Source of the DNA: Podochytrium sp. JEL0797
Taxonomy: Eukaryota > Chytridiomycota > Chytridiomycetes > Chytridiales > Chytriomycetaceae
DNA length: 21,671 nucleotides
NCBI GenBank assembly: GCA_027596195.1
Contig: JADGJG010000389.1
Span: 1-21,671 of the forward strand
Reading direction: 5' to 3'
Each line of letters begins with the position of its first letter. Position 1 is the stretch's first letter. Below, in pieces: positions 7,880-17,743 of this stretch. The position numbers and the translations under genes are program-made. The notes under the pieces are model-generated. The model was not told the origin of the DNA. It was given only the letters and a program-made list of their open reading frames with translations, and ran no database searches.

Positions 7880-10800
7880 TCACTGCATACTGAACGGCCG
7901 TCTCATGCCATTCAATCGAAGATGCCAGAAGAGGTAGAGGATGTTCCTCGCCGCATTCTTGTCCCGATCCCACATGGTCCCGCAATCCGGGCACCACTTG
8001 ACTCCACGCAATGGCGTCCCTCCCGGCACGCCCCGTCTCGTGTACGCTCGCTCCAGCCTTGCCTCCAAAGTCTCGTCCGTGCGCCAGCCCATTCGCCAAG
8101 GTTTCTTGGACTTGCGAATTTTAGCAAGCAGCGCGGATTTGACCGGGTCTGTAAGTGCGGAGCGAGGTGCTTCCTCCGGAAACACGTCCGAGTTTCCACT
8201 CCAACGAGCGTAGTCAAACCACCGGGGTTGGGCCCGTTTGGTTCGCTTCACTTTGACGGGATCCGGATCGGGAAGCGGCTTGGAAGGCGGTCGTTTGGCT
8301 CCCAGAAGTGGCTGGCCGTTGTCGTCGGATTCCAAGTCGTCGGATTCCACGTCGTCGGATTCCGCGTCCTCGCCATAAGCCTCCGCATCCACGCCAACAT
8401 CCAACTCCATGGCGTCGACATCACCACTTTCAACAACTTCATCAACATCGCCGTCAACAACTCCATCAAAATCGCCATCAAACTCCTCGTCATCAAACCC
8501 CCCATCCTCCTCCTCCTCTCCTTCCTTCACAGGCACCTGATGTGGTTCCTTGACCTCCAAACCATCCACATCCGCTCCATGCGCCCGCAACACTTTCTCA
8601 ACCAGCTGCAGATTCATCCTGCCTCCCTTCAACTGCTCCTTCAAATCCGCCATGGAATCCACGCCACCCATATCCGCGGCGCCAACGTGCGGGTTCAAAT
8701 CAATCCAATCACACTTGCATACACCAAAGCAGGCCGAACACGATTTCGTCGTATTGCGCTCATGGACGAAAACGCAGTTGGGAAACTCTTGCTTGAAGAC
8801 CCTCACAAACCGCTTCAATGGAGCCGGGCATGTACCAGGCAACACGCGGCCAAACTCGCCGCAGCCGAGGATCAGAACGATTTTGTCCTTGGGGAGAGAT
8901 CCATGGAGCATCAACACGACGTAGGCCTCAGCTTTTTTGGTCCGTTGGTACACAATCCAGCGCAGCTTGGCCAAACTAGCCTCATGCGCATAGAGCTGGT
9001 CAATCACAGTGTGGAACGAGCGCGCGTCCCTTGAATCTGGAGAGTCTTGGCCGTGCTGATTTGGTTCTGCAACGTGTCGATATCGTTGCCTGCCGCCTTG
9101 GCAGCCGCTTTGGCCTCGTCGCGAATGATTGCCGCCTGCATGGTGCCGTTTCTGTCGCGCCATTCGTTGTTCGAGAGGGAAAACGCGTAACCAGCCTGTG
9201 GGAGGTTTTTGACATCAATGTCCCAGAGACCGCCAGAGTGTTTGATGGTCTTGGCTTCCTTCCGCGTCCTTGCCTTCCTGCCCTCGCGGTACTTCTTTCT
9301 CTTGATGCGCTTGCGCTGGAGACGAGCTTCGGGCATTGGTGGAGTTGGTGGTGATGGACTGAAATTTTAAAACGAATAAATATATTGTTTTCGGAGAACA
9401 AAAGAACGAAGAGAAAACTAAAACTCACGTGTGACCAGACTTGGCTTTTTCACGTCGACGCTCGTTCTTGGCTTTCCAGGAACCAGGCTTTGGAGACACG
9501 TTTTCGAATACGCCCACTTCACCATTTTTGAACCCCTGGGCGAACGCAGAAAAGAGATTGATCCGGCCCAAATCCAACGCGAGTTCGAACTTGTCCGCCA
9601 CATCCACAGTTTCAGGGGTCAGGGGCACCTTCTTGTTACCGGGCGTGGGGGCAGGGTCAAACTTCAAGATGCCAATGAAAACACAATTGCCAATCGCAGT
9701 GAAGGTACCAGAGAGGGTCTTGTTCTCGGCGTTGGGGAGATACTTGACAATGTGAGGGAAGGCGGCAGTCCAGAATTTGACTTTGTTGCGTTCTGCAGCA
9801 CGGTAGAATGGTTGTGTTGCTGGCAGGTGGTTCAAGCCGAGAGCGGCGGAGACACGATTGAGAACTGCACGTGGCGCGAAAGAAAGAAGGAGCCTGGCCA
9901 TGACGCTGTGTCGTTTCCAGAAACGTTTAGAATAGAATGTCGAGAAATAGAGGAGAAAATAATCAACTCACCGAGTTGAAATAGGCAACGCTTTTGGCTT
10001 CGTGCTGCAGCCAGGAAGAGAGGCACTCATTTTCGTCATGCCACGAGGAGTGACAATCTCGTTCGGCTTCATGGTCCCGTGCGCCACCTGGTCCACCATT
10101 TCGTCGATGGCAGAGTCTAAGCGCTGCAAAGTCTCCGTTTGGTCGGGCTTGACAGATGCACGAGGACGGAATTCGTTGCAACCGCGGGGTTTGAAAGGGG
10201 ACTCTTGGCGATTCGCAAGGCGGATGCGGACTACGCGGTAGAACTCGTAGCGGAGAATCTTCTTGCTCCGAAGCGAGATTGTGCCGGGCACGATTTCTTT
10301 TATTTTTTCTGAGGGAGAAAAGACGGATTAGAAACAGAGGAGAGAAGAGGAAGCAAATCATGGAATACATACCATCCACCATCCAAATCGGAGGCTCCGA
10401 CAAACTTTTCGAAGGCCTGGTCCGCTCCAATTTGACATCCAGTTTTTCGCACTCATCCAAAAGTCTCGTGCGAGGGTACAGGTACCAGTGTCCATGGGTT
10501 GTGAATTGCTGCGGGCAAATGGGCAACAGTGATCCCTTGCTGCCTTTGACAACCATCATGGCTTCCACCTTGTTGCAGACCGTGAGGAGATGGGCCGCGA
10601 GACCCTCGGCATGCTGGTGCTCGACATGCTCTTGGACCTTGTCCAGTGGAATTGAGCTGATGGGTTTCCAAGGGACCCCTGGTGGTGGAAGTTTCGTGCC
10701 AGCATTTTTGGCCTTGCTGTAAGCAGCCTTGTAGTCGTACCGAAAAAAGGCTAAAAATCGCGCAATTAATTTCCATTGTAAAGGGAGGAAAAAAAAGGAT

Positions 10801-13299
10801 GGTCATACCAGCAATATACGCCGCCAACTTCCAAATCTCCGACGGCGAATACTTTGCGCTCACACGCATCAAATACGCTGTGCTTTCCGCCGCAAAAAAC
10901 CGCTTGATACTGGACAAAATGGTGGAAGTCGCCATGTTCTGGGCTGCGGTGGACATTTCAATGGCCATGGCAGCAAGGGTGTTGGCCCAGACGGCAGTGT
11001 CGATTGTGCCAGGGAGAGAACCGCATCCTTCAACCACTCTCTTGTACTCGGCCCAAGCGGTCTTGATGGAGCCAGAGCCTTTCTTTCCATCCGATGCGAC
11101 GACAATCAAACCGGCCTCATACAGATCGCGGTTTGGGAGTGGGAGGTTGGTGGGACATGGAATACCACCAGCATCGACAACAGACCGGTATTTGGAGACC
11201 CAGTAAAAGCGAATGAATACAACAGCAAGCATGCGAATCTTGTCAAGCCTGGGTGGGGGGGGGATGGATTCAGAATCGTATTTCGCGATCCAAAAAATCA
11301 AATCAACAAAAAAAAACTCACGTCGGAGTCAAGTTCTTGAGGATGTGATGGAACCATCCATCCTTTGGAAACACTGAATGGAGGTCGACCGGAATGTTGT
11401 CTTGCTTTTCGACTTCCTTCTTGGCTGGTTCTGGAACGGACTTGTCCTTCTTGGCGACCAACTCATCACCTTTGCGTTGCTGGATGCGGCGATTGAGTTC
11501 AGTGACATTGTGCAGAAAGTTCTGGTCACGCAGGCGGCGTTTGTTTGCGGCAGAGTCAAGTCGAGCCTTGAAATCGGCAACCCGGTGCCACATGTGCATT
11601 GGGTCGGCATCCATCCGCTCTATTTTGGACAAAGCAAAATTAGAATGCGGAGCAGAAATGAAAAGGGAAGAAAAACGTACCTTTCGCAAACGTGTACTCG
11701 GGATGGACAAACGCGAAGGTGGCTGGGTGCTGATAAAACAAGCAGCCGGACCTGAATCGCCGAGAGTGATCTGGGGCTCCACAGGGACAGGGGGGTAGTT
11801 TCTCGCCAGTTGTCTTTGACACGCGCATGGAGGGAGCAACTGGAGCCGCTGGTTTGAAGTCACTGGCGTCAAAGTAGTCGCTTGGAAGAAGAGCTGGCTT
11901 CTTGGTCATGTAATTCCTTGCTTCCGTGATTGTGAAGGCATTGTGAACAACATCCGCATATGATGTGGCCCCAGACATCCAAAAACTCCCGCAGGGATCG
12001 AGTTTGAAATATTCAGCAACCTTGGTCGGGCCCACAGAAGGGTCAATGAGGCGAAGATACTGAAGCAGTGGCGAATTGATCAATGAGGTTGTGGCAAGGT
12101 GGAGGAACTTCGCGTGTTTGCCGCTCAGAAGGGGTGCAGTTTGACCCTCAACAAAGTTTCCAGGTGGGAAAAAACCCCCAACCTCGTGGAAAGCATTGCT
12201 GGGGTGTGGGCGCGTGGACACCAACGTGTTGTTGCCAAAGAGGTTTGGGATCTTGACAGAGCGGGTTGGGTTGCTGAATGTGTTGTCAAGTTGGAAGAAT
12301 GGCGACAGCCCAAGTCCCCCGGCAGCAGAGTTTCCAAAGCCTTGAACACTTGCCAAGGCAGAGAAACACTGAATCGCAAACATCTTCACACGCAGAGTGA
12401 GGCGATTGAGTTTCTCCACATTGGCTTCATATGCCGGGTTTGAATCACGGCCGTCCACCTGGCATGGGTACCGCAGCTGACAAAACTTGCTACCACAATC
12501 GGAGTTGGATCCAATCTCTTGGCCCTTGAGCTTGGAGGGACAGACGGGACAGTTCTCGAGACAAAAAGAAATCACGAGCTGCTGCTTTCCCGTGATATTT
12601 TGGAGCAACTGACAAAATGCAGAGAATGAGTTTCAAAGAGCAACACTCAGAAAATCAAACCAACATACCTCCTCTCGAGCACACTCATTGACCAAAGCAC
12701 CACGGATCATGCTCAAGTTGATGGACTCGACTCGAGTAGCCTTCAAAACGGAGTCCTGGCTGCACGACAGCGTTGACCCTGTCTTGTTGCCTCGACTGAC
12801 TCCGTAATCATCTCCCTTGGCGCACTGCAAGATGTCGATCAAGCTGACGATGGACAAGCCAGGAAACTGTTGAAGAGCATGATCCACGAGCTCCTTGGTG
12901 ATCGCCATGATTTCGTACGCGGGGTCCTTGAACCCATTGAGCTGCTCAGTGATGAACTCAGAGCACTCGGCAGGCGTGTGAGGAGCAGTCTTGAATTCGT
13001 CTGTAGCCAAACAAACTTGCTGGAACCAGTCATTGAAGTCCGGGCGAGCAGCGAGGCCGAAGTAGATCTCTGTATTGGAAACCGGGAGGGAACTGATGAA
13101 GTGATTTGAGAGAAGGAGGAGAACGGCGGTCTGTGAAAGTGGGTCAGTGTGAGTTGGAGAAGAAAGGGGGGTTTTATACCGCTGTTCCATCTGGTTCCAG
13201 GGGAACAGGTGGTTCCGTAGGCAGAGGTTCCGGTGGCAGATGTGGCGGGTTCGTAGGTGGCGGATCCAGAGAGCCCGAAGCAGGCGCGGTTCGCGACAT
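7880..13299 (-). CDS. Fanzor-type (eukaryotic TnpB-like) RNA-guided nuclease, multi-exon, very large
   Basis: Minus-strand exons: 13299-13180, 13130-12669, 12608-11681, 11619-11322, 11248-10809, 10750-10373, 10308-9972, 9893-9429 and 9358-7880. The eight introns are 49-78 nt, all GT-AG and all in phase. The start at 13299 has a strong Kozak context (gccaccATG); an in-frame ATG at 13386 is an alternative. If a weak 44-nt intron at 9073-9030 is removed, the frame stays open for about 1,620 residues. RuvC-I is LALDLGRINLFSAF (Asp about 1095). The RuvC-II-like strand is KIVLILGCGEFG, and the relocated glutamate is in VHERNTTKSCSACFG (Glu about 1328). The zinc ribbon closes with WCPDCG, followed by RuvC-III DRDKNAARNIL (Asp about 1594). 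An N-terminal zinc knuckle (CPCGAPDHSRRFRSGC, about 468-483) and a Pro-rich start are also present. Fanzors use a guide RNA to cut DNA. The size and the acidic insertion in the zinc ribbon are unusual. Confidence 0.85.
8321..8365 (-). repeat. three tandem 15-bp units inside the Fanzor acidic insertion
   Basis: On the plus strand the units are gtcgtcggattccaa, gtcgtcggattccac and gtcgtcggattccgc at 8321-8335, 8336-8350 and 8351-8365. On the coding strand they give the peptide repeat ESDD(V/L). This in-frame minisatellite lies in the middle of the acidic insertion and probably helped to expand it. Confidence 0.8.
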
Positions 13300-13561
13300 G
13301 GTGGCGCAGAGATCCGTTTTCTCAAAAATGATTTTTCTGTAAAGTTCGCAGAAATTCGGCAGGGAAACGCTCCAATATGACGCCATCGGATGTCACATTT
13401 CGATCCTCTCCTTTCGACTTTCATCACTTGAACCCACGTCCCCACGACCTTCACGAGCGCAGTAGATCCCACGATTCTCATCAAAACAAAAACCAACACC
13501 CAACTCGGTCGCCCCCTGGTCCGAAAACGACCATTGTTTCATTTCCAAAAAAGCTCTCGAA
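13300..13561. promoter_or_regulatory. divergent intergenic region between Fanzor and FAM210-like gene
   Basis: This 262-bp region lies between two divergent genes and must supply both 5' ends. A short plus-strand open frame (13377-13565) overlaps the FAM210-like start but has no recognisable content. I see no TATA box, and no terminal inverted repeat or target-site duplication that would mark the edge of a Fanzor-carrying transposon. Confidence 0.4.
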
Positions 13562-14074
13562 ATGATATCCTGTCTCACCCATCCCTTCCACACCCTCACC
13601 CGCCTCGCCAAGCAATACGGACCCGCCTGGATCCTCGCCTCCCAACTCGTCAGCACAAGCACCTTCCTCCTCCTGTGGACCCTCCTTGTCCTCACACACG
13701 CCGACGCGAATGAGATTTCCAACGCGTTACAGATCCCCCTCGAATCGTCGTGGAGACGGTATATTTCCATGTATGGCCTCCCTGCGGCGGCTTGGGTGTT
13801 GAATCGGGTGATATTTCCTGTGAGGATCGTGTTGGAGGTGTTGCTTGTGCGGCAGATTCATGAGCCTGTGAATCGCGTTTTGGGGCCGTATTGGGAGTTT
13901 TTGTGGGGGAAGGTGTATGGGTGGTTTGGGTGGGAGAAGAGTGGGGAGGGAGAATTGGCCGTTGTTGTGAAGTATAATGCGGTGGATGGGGAGGATGTGG
14001 TTGAGATGGAAGGTGGTGTGGAGAGGGATGAAACGGATTTGGCCCCATTGTGTTTGGCGGCCGAGAGGGTTTGA
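13562..14074 (+). CDS. FAM210-like (DUF1279) membrane protein
   Basis: A single exon codes for 170 residues. The pattern is that of the DUF1279 domain: a LAKQYGPAW helix start, a first membrane segment (about residues 24-46, SQLVSTSTFLLLWTLLVLTH), a short linker, and a second hydrophobic segment with the characteristic LNRVIFPVRIVLEVLLV followed by VNRVLGPYW (about residues 78-108). FAM210 proteins in animals are mostly mitochondrial inner-membrane proteins linked to mitochondrial translation and metabolism. This one has only a short N-terminus (MISCLTHPFHTLTRLAKQYG), so a mitochondrial targeting peptide is possible but not obvious. The tail from about residue 120 is acidic and poorly conserved in appearance. 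The gene is divergent from the Fanzor gene and convergent with the aspartic protease locus. Confidence 0.75.
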   Translation: MISCLTHPFHTLTRLAKQYGPAWILASQLVSTSTFLLLWTLLVLTHADANEISNALQIPLESSWRRYISMYGLPAAAWVLNRVIFPVRIVLEVLLVRQIHEPVNRVLGPYWEFLWGKVYGWFGWEKSGEGELAVVVKYNAVDGEDVVEMEGGVERDETDLAPLCLAAERV

Positions 14075-14098
14075 TTCCGCGAGGAGTCGCCGCCGTGT

Positions 14099-14125
14099 CG
14101 GAGTGAGGAAATCGTTCTCACTCCG
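14099..14125 (+). other. perfect 9-bp hairpin 24 bp after the FAM210-like stop
   Basis: cggagtgag at 14099-14107 is perfectly complementary to ctcactccg at 14117-14125, with a 9-nt loop. It lies in the probable 3' UTR of the FAM210-like gene and before the convergent aspartic protease gene. It could be an RNA stem in the 3' UTR. The sequence gives no direct sign of function. Confidence 0.5.
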
Positions 14126-14216
14126 TCTCACCCCCGCGGACGCCTTTATTCACTGATGCTATTTATTGATATATATCCCCATAATAAGAAAGAGTAGAAA
14201 AACACGTATGCACTTT

Positions 14217-14917
14217 CTAAAACGCAACACTCATCGCCACCATGATCCCCAAACACACACCCCAAACGCAACTCCCACTCGACTGTTGCGGCGGTCTCCT
14301 CTCCCCTTCACCCCCACCCGTTGCCAACCCCGCCGGAGTCAACATGGTTCCGTTTCCAACCGTCATTCCATCCGTGGCGCGTGCGAGTCCGACTTGTCGG
14401 TGTGCGAGGTCAAACACGGAGTAATATCTTTTCATGAACACGTCACCCAAAATCCATTGAATCGGTTCTTCAGCCGCGGATGCCAACGTTTGGATTCCTA
14501 ATACACAAAAAACATCGTCAGCATACCAAAGAAATAACAACAAACACACTAGATCGTACCGAGCATGCAAACCGGAGGAGACACGGGCAAAATATAATCA
14601 CTCGCCGAAATCGCAAACGGAACACCGTCGCCAATGTAAAACACAATGTCCGGGAACGCTTCAATCGCTTCACAAGATACTTCGAAACCTCCGCTTGTTT
14701 GTTGGTATTGGATCGATGGGGTGCTGTTGAAGAGGTAGTCTGTGATTTGCTGGAGAGTGGCCGTGTCCACGACGATGAGAGTCGTTCCGGAGTCTGAAAT
14801 GAAGCGCCATATTCCATCAGTATTGAAATTCCCCAGTCTCTGACCGATAAACAACTCACCAACAATCGCAAGATGAGAAACTGGGCGTTGCCCAAGCATG
14901 AGAAAGGGCGGCAACAA
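14217..14917 (-). pseudogene. pepsin-like aspartic protease, C-terminal lobe only (N-lobe missing)
   Basis: Minus-strand exons at 14917-14860, 14793-14560 and 14497-14217 join through GT-AG introns of 66 and 62 nt. The product reads SHLAIVDSGTTLIVVD, which contains the second catalytic Asp motif (DSGTT), and later WILGDVFMKRYYSVFDLAHRQVGLA, the hallmark end of A1 (pepsin) proteases. The C-terminus is Ser/Gly-rich and ends in a hydrophobic tail (CLGIMVAMSVAF) that fits a GPI signal, as in yapsin-type cell-surface proteases. The first lobe with the first catalytic Asp is absent. Directly upstream, ATG at 14944-14942 opens a different frame with a strong signal-peptide look (MHLSSLLAVVAALSHAWA), but it runs into a stop before joining the protease frame. 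This fits an internal deletion that removed the N-lobe. The rest of the upstream gap to 15178 shows nothing else. Confidence 0.6.
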
Positions 14918-15178
14918 CTGCCAGAAGTGATGAGAGATGCATGCTTATTTTCGATAAAGAATTTGGCCCAGTGCCTGTATTAGAAAATATATTCCGGGGT
15001 TTTGACGAACCTCTAACGGCATGGGGATTCACTGGTTGTGAACTTTGATTCAGAGAAATGCCCAGCCAATTTTTTTTTATCCTCTCAAGCCACATGGCTA
15101 TTCTTTCCAATACATATGAAGACTACAACAATGAAAAAGAATAAAACACAGATACACAACCACTTCCCTCGTTCTTCT

Positions 15179-16737
15179 TTAAAGAATCAACACAGCCGTC
15201 ACAACCCACAACCCAGACGCGACCATTCCGATACTCCCGGAAAACAATTGACTAACCCCGTCGGCGGGGAGGGTGCTGGTGCTCTGCGCACTAGCTCCGT
15301 CGGTAACAATGCTGCCCGTGGTCTGCGCACCAACACCATCCCCACCAACATTTCCACCTCCCATGACCGGCGCATTCACAACCACAGCCCCCTTTGCAAA
15401 CGCCACATTCGAAAAAGCCGTCTCCGCATCCGCAGCTGTGTTATAACGATTCTCCAAAAACAGCTTCGTCACCACCGACCCGACATTCGACACGGCCAGC
15501 GCCGAAACATCCGCATTTTGCGCCGTAAAGTCAAGAATCCAAGACTGCGCCGCCGCGACGGTTGTCAACGCGGCCGTGTTGTTGGCAATCGCGCCAACCA
15601 CAGTGGCAGCAAGCGCATGTGTACCGTTGACTGTAAGGTTCGCTTTCGTGTTCCACAAAGTGATTTGTCTTGGAAGCCCACGCAGCGTGAATTCCAATGC
15701 CTTGGAGGAGATGTTGTACTGCGAAGCGAGGGCCTTGATTTGCGATTGAGTCGTGTTGTCTGCAGCATGAGGTGTCGTGGCGTTCCACTTTCCACCCTTG
15801 AACCCCCCTCCAACTGGACGCTTAAACTTCTCCTCATGAACATCCACCAAAAACACGTCCCCAACAACCCCAAGCATGACAAATGAGCTTGAAATCTCGT
15901 GTCTCTCCTTCCCCTGTCCATCAACATGATGCGTCCAGTTTCCATTCTCTCCCGCCGTGAAGTTGCCCGCGGCGTGTTTCCACTCGGTTGCGTTGCGGTG
16001 CTCCACCGCGGATCCGCCCGCATGTGTCCAGTTGCCTCGCTCGGATTCACCTGTACGGGTGTGACGCGTCCAGTTTCCAGTGTGTGTGAACGTGATGGCG
16101 TCACGAGACTCGGGGTGTTTGCTGCCTTTGCGATTTGGGTCGCGCAACCAAGCTCCAGTGGGGCGGGTGCCTAAAAGATTGGGGTAACAAAGATTAGTGA
16201 GATGATAAACAAAACGTTTCGTAATAGACAAATAGGGGGGTATTCACCTTCGTGAGACCACGATCCCGTTGGACGAGAGTGTCTCGTAAAGTTTTCATCC
16301 GCCTCGTGCGACCATGTTCCCGTTGGACGAGAGTGTCGAGTAAAGTTTCCTTGATGATTGGCTACCTCCCCTTCGCCACCAAAACGACCTCCTTCCTTTC
16401 CACCACGCGCATGACCACGCCCACCCTCCAAATGATGCATGGCACCCTCCGCAATCTTGACAACTTGCAACAAGGACACCTGGTTCCCCGTCGCGATCGT
16501 ATTCGTCTGTGCGAGGAGGTCATCGCCGTACGCGACGGCACCAATCTGCGAGATGATGGTGGAGATTTGGGTGACGGAGAGGGAGGTGGAGATGGAGAGG
16601 TGGGAGAGGAACGTGGCGTTGAAGACTGTGTGGTTGCCGAGAAGGACATTGGAGTCTGCATCGACAGTGAAGGTGGGGGTTTGTTGGGCGAAAGATGAGG
16701 CGGCCAAAAGGACGAGTGAGATGAGCGAGAACTGCAT
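15179..16737 (-). CDS. secreted, N-glycosylation-site-rich, probably GPI-anchored protein (copy 1)
   Basis: Exons 16737-16248 and 16170-15179 join over a 77-nt GT-AG intron and code for 493 residues. The N-terminus is a clear signal peptide (MQFSLISLVLLAASSFAQQ). The middle is full of N-x-S/T sequons (at least a dozen), including two copies of NFTRHSRPTG(T/S)WSHE and a third half-copy (TRPTGAW) after the intron, then several GNWTH/GNFT motifs. The C-terminus is Ser/Thr/Gly-rich and ends in a hydrophobic tail (SIGMVASGLWVVTAVLIL) without basic residues after it, as expected for a GPI-anchor signal. I do not recognise a named family. The features fit a cell-wall or surface glycoprotein. A TATA box lies 53 bp upstream. 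This copy is complete; most of it is repeated in the second unit. Confidence 0.8.
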
Positions 16738-17130
16738 GCTATTGATTTAAGTACGAAAAAATGAGGGGATTGTAGAAGTTCAGTTTCAGTTTATATAGGA
16801 GTTTCTGCGTGTAATGGAAATAGAATTTTCAGTGCCAAGAAATCCGTCGATTCAAATATGAATTGAAAATGCCCCATGCGAGATAGTATGACGTCGTAAG
16901 TCTAATAATTTGAGTGATTGTGTCATTGCATCTTCATTCTTTTTAGAAATTTGAAATTGTGTTTAAAAATCCTTATTTTTCGCTAAATGAAAAAGAATAG
17001 GAATATTCCGAATAGTTCCAAGGGAGGGTGAGGGAATGCATGCACTTCAACATAAAAAACTCGTTAGCCACCACCATCCTGCTTGCCCTCAAGATCATCC
17101 TCGGTCATTTACAACAAACCTTCGCAAAAC
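16738..17130 (-). promoter_or_regulatory. promoter region of secreted-protein gene, copy 1, with TATA box
   Basis: On the minus strand, TATATAAA lies at 16797-16790, 53 bp before the ATG, a normal distance for a fungal TATA box with a short leader. The rest is A/T-rich (16860-17010) and contains no open frame with recognisable content. It separates the secreted-protein gene from the LRR remnant upstream on the same strand. Confidence 0.6.
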
Positions 17131-17523
17131 TCAACAGACCACAATAACCGAGGACCCCACCGCCAACTCAACAGGCAGTGTACCTGACAAACGAGAGTGG
17201 TTGCTCAGTCCCAAACATTGGAGCTTCGAAAGATTCAGCAATTTAGGCGTAATGGAGGATTCGAGCTGGCTGTTGTCGAGAAGCAGGCTTTGCAGGTTGA
17301 CAAGGTTTCTCCACTGAGGAGGAACTGGCCCAGAGAGCGAATTGGGTCCGAGAGACATATATTCAAGTTTTCCAAGGGTTCCGAGAATGGGTGGAAGACG
17401 ACCAGTGAGCTTGTTACCATTCAAGTCTAGTTCAGCCAGATTTTGAAGCAGCGCAAGCGCGACATGAATGTGACCGGACAGCTCACACAGAATCCATTTC
17501 CAACACACCTTCGCGAAATTCAA
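17131..17523 (-). pseudogene. LRR fragment, copy 1
   Basis: An open frame of 130 residues contains about four 24-residue plant-type LRRs: LAELDLNGNKLTGRLPPILG, LEYMSLGPNSLSGPVPPQW, LQSLLLDNSQLESSITPKL and LQCLGLSNHSRLSGTLPVEL. It starts and stops abruptly and has no cap, membrane segment or F-box. The repeat around PPILGTL is close to one in the neighbouring LRR remnant (17744-18452), so the two probably come from an older internal duplication or from one broken gene. The 220 bp between them (17524-17743) read as a Glu/Lys-rich frame (17533-17781, ESGNELEAAVGLLAENKQEF) of unknown origin. Confidence 0.6.
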
Positions 17524-17743
17524 CTGAGCACGTTACACCTGGACATCCTTCCAGCCCCAAACTCTCCAAATCTTGTCGAAACTTCCAGATATGTGTATGA
17601 TTTTTTTGTAATATGCCCAAGAGGAAGAAAACAATCCTTTTTCAAATTCCTGTTTATTCTCCGCAAGCAACCCCACTGCCGCCTCCAACTCATTCCCACT
17701 CTCTGCCTCCATACAGCTACAAGCCTTGCTACCCTCCGGCACG

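Noticed and set aside
7922..9034. 370-residue plus-strand open frame
   Set aside because: It is antisense to the Fanzor last exon. Its content mirrors the low-complexity acidic insert, and the minus strand carries clear TnpB/Fanzor motifs.
10682..11206. 174-residue plus-strand open frame
   Set aside because: It is antisense to Fanzor exons whose splice sites and frames are consistent; no recognisable features.
13377..13565. 62-residue plus-strand open frame before the FAM210-like gene
   Set aside because: It lies in the divergent promoter gap, is His/Pro/Arg-rich and has no similarity I can recognise. It could at most be an upstream open frame.
15038..15886. 282-residue plus-strand open frame, repeated at 18367-19119
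   Set aside because: It is antisense to the secreted-protein gene, which has a signal peptide, sequons and consistent splicing. The plus-strand frame is Arg/His-rich with no recognisable domain.
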